Source of the DNA: Pseudomonadota bacterium
GTDB taxonomy: Bacteria > Pseudomonadota > Gammaproteobacteria > Steroidobacterales > Woeseiaceae
DNA: 64,000 bases
Reading direction: 5' to 3'
Assembly (NCBI GenBank): GCA_022574185.1
Contig: JACZSM010000001.1
Coordinates: forward strand, 155,901-219,900
The notes below the pieces were generated by a model, which did no database searches, was not told the DNA's origin, and was given only the letters and a program-made list of their open reading frames with translations. Shown in pieces: positions 1 to 8,753 of this stretch (positions are counted from its first letter, which is position 1; each line of letters starts with the position of its first letter). A program made the translations under genes and the position numbers.

Positions 1-1
1 T

Positions 2-49
2 CCTGTTGGAGAGCCGATCAAGCCCGTCGAATGCGGCTCCTACGACAGG
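2..49. repeat. REP-like hairpin at the 3' end of ridA
   Basis: An imperfect inverted repeat: CCTGT (2-6) pairs with ACAGG (45-49), and GGAGAGCCG (8-16) pairs with CGGCTCC (34-40). Read on the minus strand it begins GTAGGAGCCG, the same head as the elements at 19510, 23692 and 45344. The TAG stop of ridA lies inside the GTAG head. REP elements of this GTAG type are mobilised by RAYT transposases in other Gammaproteobacteria; that origin is inferred here. Confidence 0.6.
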
Positions 50-423
50 GCCAGTATGGCATCCGCTTCGACATCGGCGCCCTTCGGCAGTGCAGCGACT
101 TGGACTGCAGCACGTGCCGGGTACGGCTGATCGAAGTAATCTTCCATGACACTGTTGATGGTTGCGAAATCGTTCAGGTCGGTGAGGAAGATTGTTAGTT
201 TGACGATCTGGTTGAGTTCGCCTCCGGCAGCCGCGGTGACCGCCTTGAGATTGTCGAAGACGCGGCGCGCCCGGGCTTCGAAGTCACCTGCGACGAATTC
301 CATCGTATCAGGATCAAGCGCGATCTGACCCGACAGGAATACGAGGTCACCGGACCTGATGGCCTGCGAATAGGTGCCAATTGCGGCAGGCGCGCCGTCG
401 CTGAGAATTGCTTGCTTGCTCAT
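40..423 (-). CDS. ridA: RidA family reactive enamine/imine deaminase
   Basis: A 127-residue protein of the usual length for the YjgF/YER057c/UK114 family. RidA hydrolyses the 2-aminoacrylate made by PLP enzymes such as threonine dehydratase and so protects them from damage in the cytoplasm. The signature near the C terminus ([18 protein letters not shown]) carries the conserved arginine that binds the substrate carboxylate and the following glutamate. The gene lies 54 bp downstream of spoT on the same strand; a spoT-ridA order is common in Gammaproteobacteria. Its stop codon lies within a REP-like repeat. Family assignment is very secure; the exact substrate is taken from the family. Confidence 0.95.
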   Translation of the reverse strand: MSKQAILSDGAPAAIGTYSQAIRSGDLVFLSGQIALDPDTMEFVAGDFEARARRVFDNLKAVTAAAGGELNQIVKLTIFLTDLNDFATINSVMEDYFDQPYPARAAVQVAALPKGADVEADAILALS

Positions 424-477
424 TGATGGTCCTGTTTGTTAGTAGTGTTTCGTCAAGGTGATATTGATGTGTTGCGG

Positions 478-2634
478 CTACGCGCAGTCGCGCGATATAC
501 GCAGGACGTTTGACATGTTGCGGACACTGCGCATGATTTTGGCGAGATGGTCTCGATCTCTGACCTGAAGCAGAAAAGACAGCACGTAGCAGTCCTCATG
601 GCGGCCCAGGACTGAAACCTGCTCAATGTTCGAGTCGCTGTCTGCAATTGTTGCGGCCACTTCGGCAAGCACGCCGGGCTTGTTTTGCGTGTCGACCTGT
701 ATCTGGCTCGAAAATTCGAGGTCGACATTTTCTTCCCAGCTTACCGATATCCATTTCTCGGGCTGTTTGCGAAACGTTGCCAGGTTGCCGCAGTTGTTGC
801 GGTGAATAACGATGCCGCGGCCGGAGCTGAAATAGCCCATGACCTCGTCACCCGGAATCGGAAGACAGCACCTTGCGTAGCTGACGACCATGCCCTCGGT
901 GCCGGCGATAACCAGGCTTGCAGTACTCGGCTCGCTCTCGCCGTCTTCATTGACGCCGAGCAGAAACCGGGCAGTCAGTGGCGCAAGCCGTTCACCGAGG
1001 CCAATGCGTTCGAAGAGCTCCGTAACGTCCGAATTGCCGAGTTCTTCGATCGCAGCCTTCATGCGCACCTTGCCAACTTTGCGCAGCGACGAACCGAGAT
1101 CCTTGAGCGACTGATCGAGTAAGCGCTTGCCGAGATCAGCCGATTCGCTGCTGCGCATCGTCTTCATGTGGTGACGAATCGCAGTTCGCGCTTTAGCAGT
1201 GCGTACAAACGTCAGCCAGTTCGGGTTTGGCTTGGCTCCACGGCGTGTAACGATCTCAACGGACTGGCCATTTTGCAGCTGTGAGCGCAGCGGCACGAGA
1301 TTGCGATCGACTTTGGCGGCAACGCAGCGGTTGCCGATGTCCGTATGCACGGCGTACGCGAAATCAACCGTGGTTGCGCCTTTCGGCAACGGCATGATGT
1401 CGCCATTGGGCGTAAATACGTAAATCTTGTCAGGAAACAAGTCGACTTTGACGCTTTCGAGAAACTCCTCGGGCGTCTCTGTGCGCTGCAGCTCAGACAG
1501 GTTTGCGAGCCAGTCTCGTGCACGCCTTTGTGGTGTGGCATCGGACTTGTCTTCCGCCTTGTACTGCCAGTGTGACGCGACGCCTGATTCAGCAACGCGA
1601 TCCATGTTACGGGTGCGAATCTGAACTTCGAGTGGCTGCCCTTTAGGGCCGAACAACGTCGTGTGCAGCGATTGATAGCCATTAATGCGAGGAATTGCCA
1701 CATAGTCTTTGAATCGACCCGGCATCGGCTTGTACAGACCGTGCACGATACCGAGCACCTGGTAGCAAGTGCTGACGTCATCGACGATGATACGAAAACC
1801 GAAGACGTCAACGACGTCCGCGAGTGTTCGCCTTTTCTCTGCCATTTTTTTGTAAATACTGTAGAGATGTTTCTCACGACCAATGAGTTCGGCCTCGATA
1901 CCTTCCGCGGCCAGCGCCGCTTCGAGTTCTTCTGAAACGCGTTTTACCATTTGTCGCTGGCTTCCGCGGCTCCTTCGCAGTGCTTTTTCGAGGACCCGGT
2001 AACGGAACGGATGCAAATAGCGGAAGCCAAGATCCTCAAGCTCTACCTTGAAACGATTGATGCCGAGACGATTGGCGATCGGCGCATAAACATCGAGGGT
2101 TTCACGTGCGATTCGTGTCTTCTTGTCTGCTGGCAACGCGTCGAGTGTCTGCATGTTGTGGAGTCGATCAGCGAGCTTTACGAGGATGACGCGGATGTCT
2201 TCGATCATCGCCAGCATCATTTTGCGAAAGCTTTCCGCCTGCGCCTCGGCACGGCTATGAAATTGAATCTGATCAAGTTTGCTGACGCCGTCGACAAGCT
2301 GGGCTACCTCGGTGCCGAACTGGTCCTCGATATCAGCGATTGACGCAGAGGTGTCCTCGACGACATCGTGCAGAATCGCAGCCGAGATAGCCTGAGAATC
2401 GAGACGCATGTCCGCAAGTTCCTGGGCGACAGCGACCGGGTGCGATATGTACGGTTCGCCTGACATGCGAGTTTGGCCGTCGTGGGCTGCGGCGCCGAAA
2501 TCATAGGCCCGCATGATGGCTTCGATTTGCTCGCTCTGAAGATAGGTTTCAAGCGTTTCGATCAGGCGCCGCAAACCGTGGTCACGCTTTGGCGCGCCCG
2601 GAAGTTTGGCGAGCAATGTCACGGCATAGTCCAT
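478..2634 (-). CDS. spoT: SpoT bifunctional (p)ppGpp synthetase/hydrolase
   Basis: Makes and degrades (p)ppGpp, the stringent-response alarmone. The start at 2634 (MDYAVTLL) gives 718 residues, close to E. coli SpoT (702); the open frame runs further upstream but only through rpoZ. The N-terminal HD domain keeps H89-D90 and E93-D94 (LHDVVEDT), so hydrolase activity should be intact, unlike RelA. The synthetase domain (about 230-350) contains GRFKDYVAIP and EVQIRT. A TGS domain follows at about 395-455 and an ACT domain at about 645-718. It lies 79 bp downstream of rpoZ, as in the classical gmk-rpoZ-spoT order. No strong Shine-Dalgarno precedes the ATG, so the start rests on homology. Confidence 0.96.
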   Translation of the reverse strand: MDYAVTLLAKLPGAPKRDHGLRRLIETLETYLQSEQIEAIMRAYDFGAAAHDGQTRMSGEPYISHPVAVAQELADMRLDSQAISAAILHDVVEDTSASIADIEDQFGTEVAQLVDGVSKLDQIQFHSRAEAQAESFRKMMLAMIEDIRVILVKLADRLHNMQTLDALPADKKTRIARETLDVYAPIANRLGINRFKVELEDLGFRYLHPFRYRVLEKALRRSRGSQRQMVKRVSEELEAALAAEGIEAELIGREKHLYSIYKKMAEKRRTLADVVDVFGFRIIVDDVSTCYQVLGIVHGLYKPMPGRFKDYVAIPRINGYQSLHTTLFGPKGQPLEVQIRTRNMDRVAESGVASHWQYKAEDKSDATPQRRARDWLANLSELQRTETPEEFLESVKVDLFPDKIYVFTPNGDIMPLPKGATTVDFAYAVHTDIGNRCVAAKVDRNLVPLRSQLQNGQSVEIVTRRGAKPNPNWLTFVRTAKARTAIRHHMKTMRSSESADLGKRLLDQSLKDLGSSLRKVGKVRMKAAIEELGNSDVTELFERIGLGERLAPLTARFLLGVNEDGESEPSTASLVIAGTEGMVVSYARCCLPIPGDEVMGYFSSGRGIVIHRNNCGNLATFRKQPEKWISVSWEENVDLEFSSQIQVDTQNKPGVLAEVAATIADSDSNIEQVSVLGRHEDCYVLSFLLQVRDRDHLAKIMRSVRNMSNVLRISRDCA

Positions 2635-2713
2635 GCCCAGATCATACCCCGCGTTGCCGGGAATGTGTCGTGGTCTGGGGACAGGCAGGACCCCGGTCGG
2701 GCTGGTGGAGCGA

Positions 2714-2995
2714 TCAGTCGCCGATGGATATACCGCGTACCGGCAGTATCTCGTCGCTTGCCTCGGGCGGCATGAATTCATCGATATTGGGCTGATCGAT
2801 CTCATCGAGTATGGCCGGTGTAACATGGCCCGCGGCAATTTCGCGCAGTGCGACGACGGTTGACTTGTCGTTTTTGACGTCAACCATTGGCTCCGCACCG
2901 TGAGCGAGGCGACGAGCCCGTTTGGCGGCGACACGCACAAGCTCAAAGATATTGCCGATGTTTTCCAGGCAGTCCTCGACCGTAATTCTGGCCAT
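2714..2995 (-). CDS. rpoZ: RNA polymerase omega subunit
   Basis: A 93-residue protein starting [15 protein letters not shown], matching the omega N terminus, with the conserved core [15 protein letters not shown]. Omega wraps the C-terminal end of beta-prime, helps assemble RNA polymerase and forms part of a ppGpp site in Proteobacteria. It sits between gmk and spoT, the normal gammaproteobacterial order, which couples omega to ppGpp metabolism. The acidic C-terminal tail is divergent, as is usual. Confidence 0.95.
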   Translation of the reverse strand: MARITVEDCLENIGNIFELVRVAAKRARRLAHGAEPMVDVKNDKSTVVALREIAAGHVTPAILDEIDQPNIDEFMPPEASDEILPVRGISIGD

Positions 2996-3035
2996 TTACA
3001 CAATCCCCACTGTCAGTCTCCGGGCGCCAATTATT

Positions 3036-3109
3036 AGGCTTGCGGAGGCCTTTATTCAAAGAGAGCAGCACCATACAGGCTTGCCCCGGTGCTTGGCCAG
3101 CCTTTATTC
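3036..3109. repeat. Imperfect direct repeat upstream of rpoZ
   Basis: AGGCTTGC occurs at 3036-3043 and 3077-3084, and GCCTTTATTC at 3048-3057 and 3100-3109, giving two diverged copies of one roughly 25-bp block within the 180-bp gmk-rpoZ gap. It could hold rpoZ promoter or leader elements. No function is evident. Confidence 0.35.
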
Positions 3110-3121
3110 CAAAAAGTTATC

Positions 3122-3177
3122 AGAACCCATCCCGCAGAGCCCGCTTCGCGGCCATGAGGGTTGATGAGATGGGTTCT
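3122..3177. repeat. Inverted repeat at the gmk 3' end
   Basis: AGAACCCATC (3122-3131) and GATGGGTTCT (3168-3177) are perfect complements around a 36-nt interior, which itself holds a small CCGC-TTC-GCGG hairpin. The outer arm includes the gmk stop codon. A TTTTT run follows about 8 nt downstream on the minus strand, so it may act as a processing or weak termination signal between gmk and rpoZ. Confidence 0.45.
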
Positions 3178-3802
3178 AGCCGATAATTTCAGCCACGATG
3201 GCGTGCAGCGTCTCATTTCCGCTTGCCAGCGCCGCACCAGCGCCGGCCAGTATGGCTTCGAGGTCAGCGATGGCCCGGCCGAGGTCGTCGTTGATGACAA
3301 CAAAGGCGAATTCGCCCCAATGCGACATATCGCCGAGGGCATCGCGAAGTCGACGCTCGATCACCTCGTCGCTATCGGTGCGGCGATCACGCAGGCGCCT
3401 CTCGAGTTCGGCCAGCGACGGCGGGAGAATAAAAATCGTGATGCACTCGGGCATCGAATCGCGCACCTGTTGGGCGCCCTGCCAGTCGATTTCGAGAATG
3501 ACGTGATGACCATTGCTCAAGTACTGCTCAACCTGTGTGCGACTGGTGCCATAGAGATTGTCGAATACAGTTGCGGATTCGAGTAGTTCGCCCCGTTCAC
3601 GCAGTGCTTCAAATTCACTTTTTTCAACGAACAGGTAGTCGACGCCGCCGACCTCGTTGCTACGTTTGGTTCGAGTCGTATAGGAGATCGGGAACCGCAG
3701 CTCTGGACTGCGGTCTACGAGCTTCTTGACGAGTGTCGTTTTGCCGGCCCCCGAGGGTGCCGCGATAACGAACAGCTTCGGGCGCGGTGCTTGCATTGTC
3801 AT
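3176..3802 (-). CDS. gmk: Guanylate kinase
   Basis: Phosphorylates GMP to GDP with ATP. The P-loop APSGAGKTT is near residue 15, and the GMP-binding region contains SYTTRTKRSNEVGGVDY, where conserved Ser, Arg and Tyr residues contact the nucleotide. Length is about 208 residues, as in E. coli. The ATG at 3802 is chosen because GAG lies 5 nt upstream; a GTG at 3805 overlapping the yicC stop and an ATG at 3796 are alternatives. It is directly coupled to yicC and followed by rpoZ. Confidence 0.95.
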   Translation of the reverse strand: MTMQAPRPKLFVIAAPSGAGKTTLVKKLVDRSPELRFPISYTTRTKRSNEVGGVDYLFVEKSEFEALRERGELLESATVFDNLYGTSRTQVEQYLSNGHHVILEIDWQGAQQVRDSMPECITIFILPPSLAELERRLRDRRTDSDEVIERRLRDALGDMSHWGEFAFVVINDDLGRAIADLEAILAGAGAALASGNETLHAIVAEIIG

Positions 3803-3804
3803 CA

Positions 3805-4671
3805 CTACTCGACGTTTTGAATCTGTTCGCGCATTTGCTCGATCAGGACCTTAAGCTCGACGGACGCTTTCGTAGTCTCTGTGTCCGCTGACTTGGAGCC
3901 AAGCGTATTTGCCTCGCGATTCAGTTCCTGCATCAAAAAGTCGAGCCGTCTGCCGACGGCTTCGCTACTTGCCATCACGTGCCGAATTTCGACAATATGG
4001 CTGTCAAGCCGGTCGACCTCCTCGGCAATGTCGAGTTTTTGCGCGATCAGAGCCAGTTCAAGCTCGAGTCTTGATGGGTCCGCATCGATATCGAGTTTAT
4101 CGATTCGCTCTCGTTGTTTCGCATGAGCCGCAGCCAGGACCTCCGGCAGTCGCGCTCGAATCGACGCGGCAAGTGCCGCGATGTCAGTGCAGCGGGATTC
4201 GAGCATCACAGTGATGCGTTCGCCCTCGTTTGCGCGCATTGCGCCGATAGCGCCAAGTGCCTGATCCAGTAATGTGGTGGCCTCGGCATAGAGCGGCTCT
4301 GTCTCTGTCTGGGGCTCGGTAATGACGCCCGGCCAGCGTAGTACCTCGATGGGGTTCACGGGTGCACTACTGGGCAGGGACTTGGAGAGCTCCGTCAGGC
4401 GAGTGCCGATCAATTTGGCGAACTCCGTATTGATTTGCAGGTCGTCGTGGTGATCGAAAGCGCGACGAAAGTGAAAACTACAATCAACCTTGCCGCGTCT
4501 TAGTACGGCGCTCACTTGCTGCCGGAAAGCCTGCTCTTTTGGCCGCAATTCGTCGGGTAGCCGGAACTGCACATCAAGATAGCGGTGGTTAACGGCACGC
4601 AATTCCCAACTCAGCGTGCCGATGGACGACTCGACGGACTGCCGTGCAAAGCCTGTCATACTGTGTAACAT
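3805..4671 (-). CDS. yicC: YicC family RNase/RNase adaptor
   Basis: A 288-residue YicC protein beginning MLHSMTGFARQ, the typical family N terminus. An AGGAG Shine-Dalgarno lies about 10 nt upstream of the ATG at 4671, so I prefer this start over the longer frame. YicC-like proteins are endoribonucleases; E. coli YicC promotes decay of the small RNA RyhB. The C-terminal block GRRLDFLMQELNREANTLGS is the highly conserved family signature. It is the first gene of the minus-strand yicC-gmk-rpoZ-spoT-ridA run. Confidence 0.92.
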   Translation of the reverse strand: MLHSMTGFARQSVESSIGTLSWELRAVNHRYLDVQFRLPDELRPKEQAFRQQVSAVLRRGKVDCSFHFRRAFDHHDDLQINTEFAKLIGTRLTELSKSLPSSAPVNPIEVLRWPGVITEPQTETEPLYAEATTLLDQALGAIGAMRANEGERITVMLESRCTDIAALAASIRARLPEVLAAAHAKQRERIDKLDIDADPSRLELELALIAQKLDIAEEVDRLDSHIVEIRHVMASSEAVGRRLDFLMQELNREANTLGSKSADTETTKASVELKVLIEQMREQIQNVE

Positions 4672-4700
4672 CAGTAATGGTCTCCTGCCCAAACTTGGAT

Positions 4701-4811
4701 CAGTTTACTAAATTGATCAGGGTGACAGTGATCACGATTTGTCTTGGCCCGATTCAGTAAACTGTCCCGAATTATCAGAATAAATCAGAGATTCCTTAAG
4801 TAAACTGTCCC
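4701..4811. repeat. Repeated AGTAAACTGTCCC motif upstream of the PP2C gene
   Basis: AGTAAACTGTCCC occurs at 4756-4768 and again at 4799-4811, and CAGTTTACT at 4701-4709 is an inverted partial copy. The inner sequences (AAATTGATCAGGG against CCCGATT) extend the inverted match. The 10-mer AAACTGTCCC is also present in reverse at 8604-8613. The block fills the gap between divergent yicC and the phosphatase gene. It could be a remnant of a small mobile repeat or a set of operator half-sites; the sequence does not decide. Confidence 0.45.
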
Positions 4812-4821
4812 AGGATTGGAT

Positions 4822-5568
4822 ATGCAAATCGAATACGCCAAGGTATCAGCATTAGGCGATCGCACCGATAACCAGGATAGAGCTGCGGTTGTGGTTGCCG
4901 ATAAAGCCGCGCTGATGCTTGTGTTCGACGGCATGGGCGGCCACTCGGACGGGGCGCGAGCTGCCGAAACGGCGCTAAAAGTCGTGCAGGATCTGTTCAT
5001 GGACACGCCATTGCCCGTGTTTGACCCGCAGGGTTTCTTGTACATGGCGCTTTCCCGCGCCCATGATGAAGTCGTCAATCTCGGAATTGATGTCGCGGTC
5101 GATTTCCGGCCACGCGCAACCTGTGCAGTGTGCCTCATCCAGGAGGGCGGCTCGTTTTGGGCGCACATCGGCGATAGCCGCATCTACCATGTGCGGAATG
5201 GTAGCGTATTGTCGCGGTCCCGGGATCACAGCCATGTCGAGGTACTGATTCAGGAGGGCGCGATTACCGAAGAGGAAGCGCTCGATCATCCGATGCGTAA
5301 TTTTGTCGAGTGCTGCCTTGGCGGCGATGCCCCGGTCCCGGATATGAGCGTAACGGGGAAGAAGGCGCTACTCCCCGGCGATGTCCTGCTCGCGTGTTCC
5401 GATGGCCTCTGGTCCGGCCTCGGCGATGAAGAAATGGCGCGTATTGGTCGGCCGGGTGACGATAGTCTTGTCGAAAACCTCAAACAGCTGAGCATTCAGG
5501 CGCTGCAGGCGAACTCACCCTATAGTGACAATACGACGGGAACCGCGCTCAGGTGGTTTGGTTCCTGA
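4822..5568 (+). CDS. PP2C-type serine/threonine protein phosphatase
   Basis: A 248-residue protein with the bacterial Stp-like PP2C motifs in order: DNQDR near residue 16, FDGMGGH at 35-41 with the metal-binding Asp36, [23 protein letters not shown] and a C-terminal SDNTT. These Asp residues hold the two metal ions that hydrolyse phospho-Ser/Thr. There is no transmembrane segment, so it is cytoplasmic. The ATG at 4822 is preferred over TTG at 4816 because AGGA lies about 7 nt upstream. No partner kinase is adjacent, so its substrates are unknown. rph begins 25 bp downstream. Confidence 0.9.
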   Translation: MQIEYAKVSALGDRTDNQDRAAVVVADKAALMLVFDGMGGHSDGARAAETALKVVQDLFMDTPLPVFDPQGFLYMALSRAHDEVVNLGIDVAVDFRPRATCAVCLIQEGGSFWAHIGDSRIYHVRNGSVLSRSRDHSHVEVLIQEGAITEEEALDHPMRNFVECCLGGDAPVPDMSVTGKKALLPGDVLLACSDGLWSGLGDEEMARIGRPGDDSLVENLKQLSIQALQANSPYSDNTTGTALRWFGS

Positions 5569-5593
5569 AACCGCACAACAAAGGAGCAAGACA

Positions 5594-6310
5594 ATGCGTC
5601 CAAGCGGTCGTGATGCCGACCAGATGAGGGTCGTGTGTTTTACCCCCGAGTACACGCGGTATGCCGAAGGCAGCGTGCTGGCCGAGTTTGGTGACACTCG
5701 TGTTTTGTGCACGGCCAGTGTCGAAAACCGCGTACCGTCGTGGTTGCGCGGCAAAGGCAGGGGCTGGGTGACGGGCGAGTATGGCATGTTGCCGCGTGCC
5801 ACCCATACGCGCACTGGGCGCGAGGCCGTAAGGGGAAAACAGGCCGGTAGAACACTCGAAATCCAACGTCTCATCGGACGCTCACTGCGTGCCGTCATCG
5901 ACCTCGACGCGCTTGGCGAACGCACAGTGACGCTCGACTGCGATGTCATCCAGGCCGACGGCGGTACCCGCACTGCGGCGATCAGCGGCGCATTTGTTGC
6001 GCTCGCGTTGGCAATGCGCAAGCTTGCAGGTGCGAAATCGAGTGCGAAGAATCCGCTACACGGGCATGTCGCCGCAGTATCCGTTGGCATCTATCGCGGC
6101 ACGCCCGTTCTCGATCTCGACTACGCCGAGGATTCGGAGGCGGAAACGGACATGAACGTCGTCATGAACGAGGCAGGCAACTTTATCGAGCTGCAGGGCA
6201 CGGCCGAAGGCCATGCATTTACCGCTGACGAACTTACAGCAATGTTAACTCTCGCCAGGGCCGGTATGCACGAGATCGTTGCGGCGCAGAATTTGGCGTT
6301 GGCGCAGTGA
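5594..6310 (+). CDS. rph: RNase PH
   Basis: A phosphorolytic 3' exoribonuclease that trims tRNA 3' ends. The start [12 protein letters not shown] is canonical and has a strong AAGGAG at 5581-5586, 7 nt upstream. The product is 238 residues, the normal full length, so it lacks the frameshift known from E. coli K-12 strains. [21 protein letters not shown] and the [11 protein letters not shown] phosphate-binding region are intact. It is followed after 6 bp by rdgB, a common pairing. Confidence 0.96.
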   Translation: MRPSGRDADQMRVVCFTPEYTRYAEGSVLAEFGDTRVLCTASVENRVPSWLRGKGRGWVTGEYGMLPRATHTRTGREAVRGKQAGRTLEIQRLIGRSLRAVIDLDALGERTVTLDCDVIQADGGTRTAAISGAFVALALAMRKLAGAKSSAKNPLHGHVAAVSVGIYRGTPVLDLDYAEDSEAETDMNVVMNEAGNFIELQGTAEGHAFTADELTAMLTLARAGMHEIVAAQNLALAQ

Positions 6311-6316
6311 TCCGAA

Positions 6317-6919
6317 ATGTGTCCACTGCCTGATAAAATTGTCATGGCGAGTGGCAATGTCGGCAAGTTGCGCGAGATTGCGCGCATTTTCAATGCTCTG
6401 AATATCATCGTTGTGCCGCAGTCTGACTTCGGTATCAGCGCTGTAGAGGAAAATGGCGCAACATTTGCCGAGAACGCGGAGATCAAGGCAAGGCACGCGG
6501 CTGGCGTCACCGGCCTTCCCGCGATCGCAGATGATTCGGGCCTTGCAGTCGATGCTCTTGGCGGGCGTCCAGGTGTCTACTCAGCACGTTACTCGGGACC
6601 CGATGCGGACGATCAGTCAAACATCGACAAGTTGCTACATGAACTTGATGATGTGCCCGACGACGAACGTGGTGCGGCGTTTCATTGCACAGCCTGTTTC
6701 GTTATGCCCAACGACGCCGACGCATTGCTGGCGGCCGGCGAGTGGCGTGGCATCATCTTGCGCGAGCGGCGTGGTGATCGCGGCTTCGGCTACGATCCGG
6801 TGTTCTTTGATGTCGATATTGGTCTCAGTGCGGCACAGCTGACGACGGCAGACAAAAACGCGCGCAGTCATCGCGGCAAAGCGCTGCAAGAGCTGGCGCG
6901 GCAACTGAGCTCCGCATGA
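6317..6919 (+). CDS. rdgB: dITP/XTP pyrophosphatase (RdgB/HAM1)
   Basis: Hydrolyses non-canonical purine nucleoside triphosphates (dITP, XTP) to monophosphates, preventing their incorporation into DNA. Family blocks are present: ASGNVGKLREI near the N terminus, ARHAAGVTGLPAIADDSGL, GRPGVYSARYSG, GDRGFGYDPVF and SHRGKAL. Length is 200 residues, close to E. coli RdgB (197). The stop overlaps the hemW start as ATGA, showing translational coupling in an rph-rdgB-hemW operon. Confidence 0.95.
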   Translation: MCPLPDKIVMASGNVGKLREIARIFNALNIIVVPQSDFGISAVEENGATFAENAEIKARHAAGVTGLPAIADDSGLAVDALGGRPGVYSARYSGPDADDQSNIDKLLHELDDVPDDERGAAFHCTACFVMPNDADALLAAGEWRGIILRERRGDRGFGYDPVFFDVDIGLSAAQLTTADKNARSHRGKALQELARQLSSA

Positions 6920-8076
6920 TGGGCCATGAGCTGCCGGCGCCGCCTTTGTCGCTGTACGTCCATCTGCCGTGGTGCGTACGCAAGTGCCCGTATTGTGACT
7001 TCAATTCCCACACGGCAGGGCGGGATGCGCCGCGGGCACGGTACCTTGACGCATTGCTGATCGATATGCAGGCAGAAGCCGCGCGCGCTGACGGCCGACC
7101 GCTTATCAGCGTGTTTCTTGGCGGCGGCACACCGAGCCTGTTTACGGTCGATGAAATCGGCAGGCTCCTTGACGATATCAGTAGCAACTTCAATCTTGCT
7201 GACGATGTCGAGGTGACGATGGAGGCGAATCCGGGCACGGTGGACTGCGGTGACCCGCTTGGATACCGTCAAGCGGGTGTCAATCGCTTATCGATCGGTG
7301 CGCAGAGTTTTCAGGCAAAGTCACTGGCAGCGCTCGGGCGAATTCATACGGTTGGCGACATTGAGCGAGCTGTCGACGAGGCGCATGCGGCCGGATTTAC
7401 TAACATCAATCTGGACCTGATGTACGCATTGCCGGGGCAAAGCGTTAGCGATGCGATCTATGATCTTGAACAAGCAGTCCAGCTGCGTCCGGCACACATA
7501 TCCTGGTATCAGCTGACCCTGGAGCCAAACACCGTTTTTCACGCACGACCCCCGGCTGACATGCCAGATGAAGACCTGAGTTTTGAAATTATGACGCAGG
7601 GGCAGGCACGGCTGGCGGCAAGCGGTTACGCACAGTATGAAGTATCGGCTTATGCAGATAGCGGCAGACGTTGTCGCCATAATCTGAATTACTGGGAGTT
7701 CGGAGATTATCTTGCAGTGGGTGCTGGCGCGCATGGAAAATTGTCAGATGGGACCGACATCTGGCGATATTCCAAACCCGCAAATCCGCTGCAATACATG
7801 GAGGCCATGGAAAGTGGGCGTAGCAACGTTGGATTGAAGGCGCTGAGCGGACCCGAATGCGTATTCGAATTCATGCTCAACGCCCTGAGATTGACCGATG
7901 GTTTTGACGAAACGCTGTTTACGGAGCGGACCGGGTTGCAAGGGTCGCTGCTACGCGACAGGCTTGCCGAATTGCGGGAAAAACAACTCATTGATGAGGT
8001 CCAAAGCGGCATCTGGCGCGTCACAGGGCTTGGCCAACGCTTCCTGAATGACTTGCAGGCCGAGTTTTTACCCTGA
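6916..8076 (+). CDS. hemW: HemW heme chaperone (radical SAM family)
   Basis: A 386-residue radical SAM protein with the cluster motif CVRKCPYC (CxxxCxxC) near residue 20, a GGGTPSLF block and HNLNYWEFGDYLAVGAGAHG. Members were long called HemN-like coproporphyrinogen oxidases, but HemW lacks that activity and delivers heme to respiratory proteins; this assignment follows family knowledge. It is coupled to rdgB by a 4-bp overlap, as in E. coli. A heme chaperone fits a genome encoding a multi-heme oxidase, as at 57.9-63.4 kb. Confidence 0.93.
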   Translation: MMGHELPAPPLSLYVHLPWCVRKCPYCDFNSHTAGRDAPRARYLDALLIDMQAEAARADGRPLISVFLGGGTPSLFTVDEIGRLLDDISSNFNLADDVEVTMEANPGTVDCGDPLGYRQAGVNRLSIGAQSFQAKSLAALGRIHTVGDIERAVDEAHAAGFTNINLDLMYALPGQSVSDAIYDLEQAVQLRPAHISWYQLTLEPNTVFHARPPADMPDEDLSFEIMTQGQARLAASGYAQYEVSAYADSGRRCRHNLNYWEFGDYLAVGAGAHGKLSDGTDIWRYSKPANPLQYMEAMESGRSNVGLKALSGPECVFEFMLNALRLTDGFDETLFTERTGLQGSLLRDRLAELREKQLIDEVQSGIWRVTGLGQRFLNDLQAEFLP

Positions 8077-8080
8077 AGTT

Positions 8081-8293
8081 TTATGCACAATAGATTGCGG
8101 ATGCCTATATTTTCAGTGTAAGAGGCGCTCCAATTCACTTTAGGTGTGGAGAAGACCACATAAATCATTGATTTTACTTAAGTTAACAAATTGCCTATAA
8201 AATAATCATATTAGCAACGGTGCTTGAAAATCCGCACCTTAGGTCACTCGCCCAATTTTTTTCCACAGACTTATCCACAGGATCTGTGGATAA
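8081..8293. promoter_or_regulatory. DnaA-box cluster with AT-rich block (candidate origin or DnaA-regulated site)
   Basis: The 308-bp hemW-rpmE gap holds three perfect DnaA boxes (TTATNCACA): TTATGCACA at 8081-8089 (+), TTATCCACA at 8271-8279 (+) and its complement at 8285-8293 (-). The last two form a near-perfect 23-bp palindrome centred on a GATC. One-mismatch boxes lie at 8145-8153 (-) and 8259-8267 (+). Between them, 8161-8210 has only 9 G/C in 50 bases, a plausible DNA-unwinding element. The layout resembles oriC; a DnaA-titration or DnaA-regulated promoter site is the alternative. Confidence 0.55.
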
Positions 8294-8384
8294 AATCATG
8301 CTGGCGGTCAGGGCTTGCGGCAATGCGCACTTCGCTATATCCTACGCGGCCTTTTCCACGATCGAGTGCTCCGGAGAGCGTGAC

Positions 8385-8588
8385 ATGAAAGCCGACATCC
8401 ATCCAAGCTATGGCGATATCAAAGTAACCTGTAGTTGCGGTAACGAGTTCACGACGCGATCGACACTCAGCGAAGACCTTTCTATAGAAGTGTGCTCTGC
8501 TTGCCATCCGTTCTACACCGGTAAACAGAAGATTATCGACACTGGCGGCCGCGTAGACAAATTTCGTCGCAAATACGGTATTAGCTAA
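8385..8588 (+). CDS. rpmE: 50S ribosomal protein L31 (zinc-binding type)
   Basis: A 67-residue protein, [12 protein letters not shown] to RRKYGIS, with Cys16, Cys18, Cys37 and Cys40. This is the zinc-binding C+ form of L31, not the Cys-less paralogue made under zinc limitation. The start at 8385 is set by GGAG about 10 nt upstream and by homology; the upstream frame is the non-coding DnaA-box region. L31 bridges the 30S and 50S subunits at the central protuberance. It has its own intergenic region on both sides. Confidence 0.96.
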   Translation: MKADIHPSYGDIKVTCSCGNEFTTRSTLSEDLSIEVCSACHPFYTGKQKIIDTGGRVDKFRRKYGIS

Positions 8589-8753
8589 CCGGCGATTCAG
8601 GCCGGGACAGTTTTTCGGCCACCTGATTGCTTCAAATCATTAGTTCCCGGACTTAAGCACGCCGTCAATACCACTTTGACGAAGTACTGGATGGCCGGTG
8701 CTCTGCTATGCTTGTGTTAACAATTCCCAGATACGGCGAGTCAAAGGATTCCA

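Noticed and set aside
6916..8076. Annotation of the radical SAM gene as oxygen-independent coproporphyrinogen oxidase (HemN)
   Set aside because: Length, CxxxCxxC context and the rdgB-hemW linkage fit HemW, which lacks that activity.
8600..8620. Possible rpmE terminator (GGCCG/CGGCC around TTTTT)
   Set aside because: Only a 5-bp stem with the T-run inside the loop; too weak to call.
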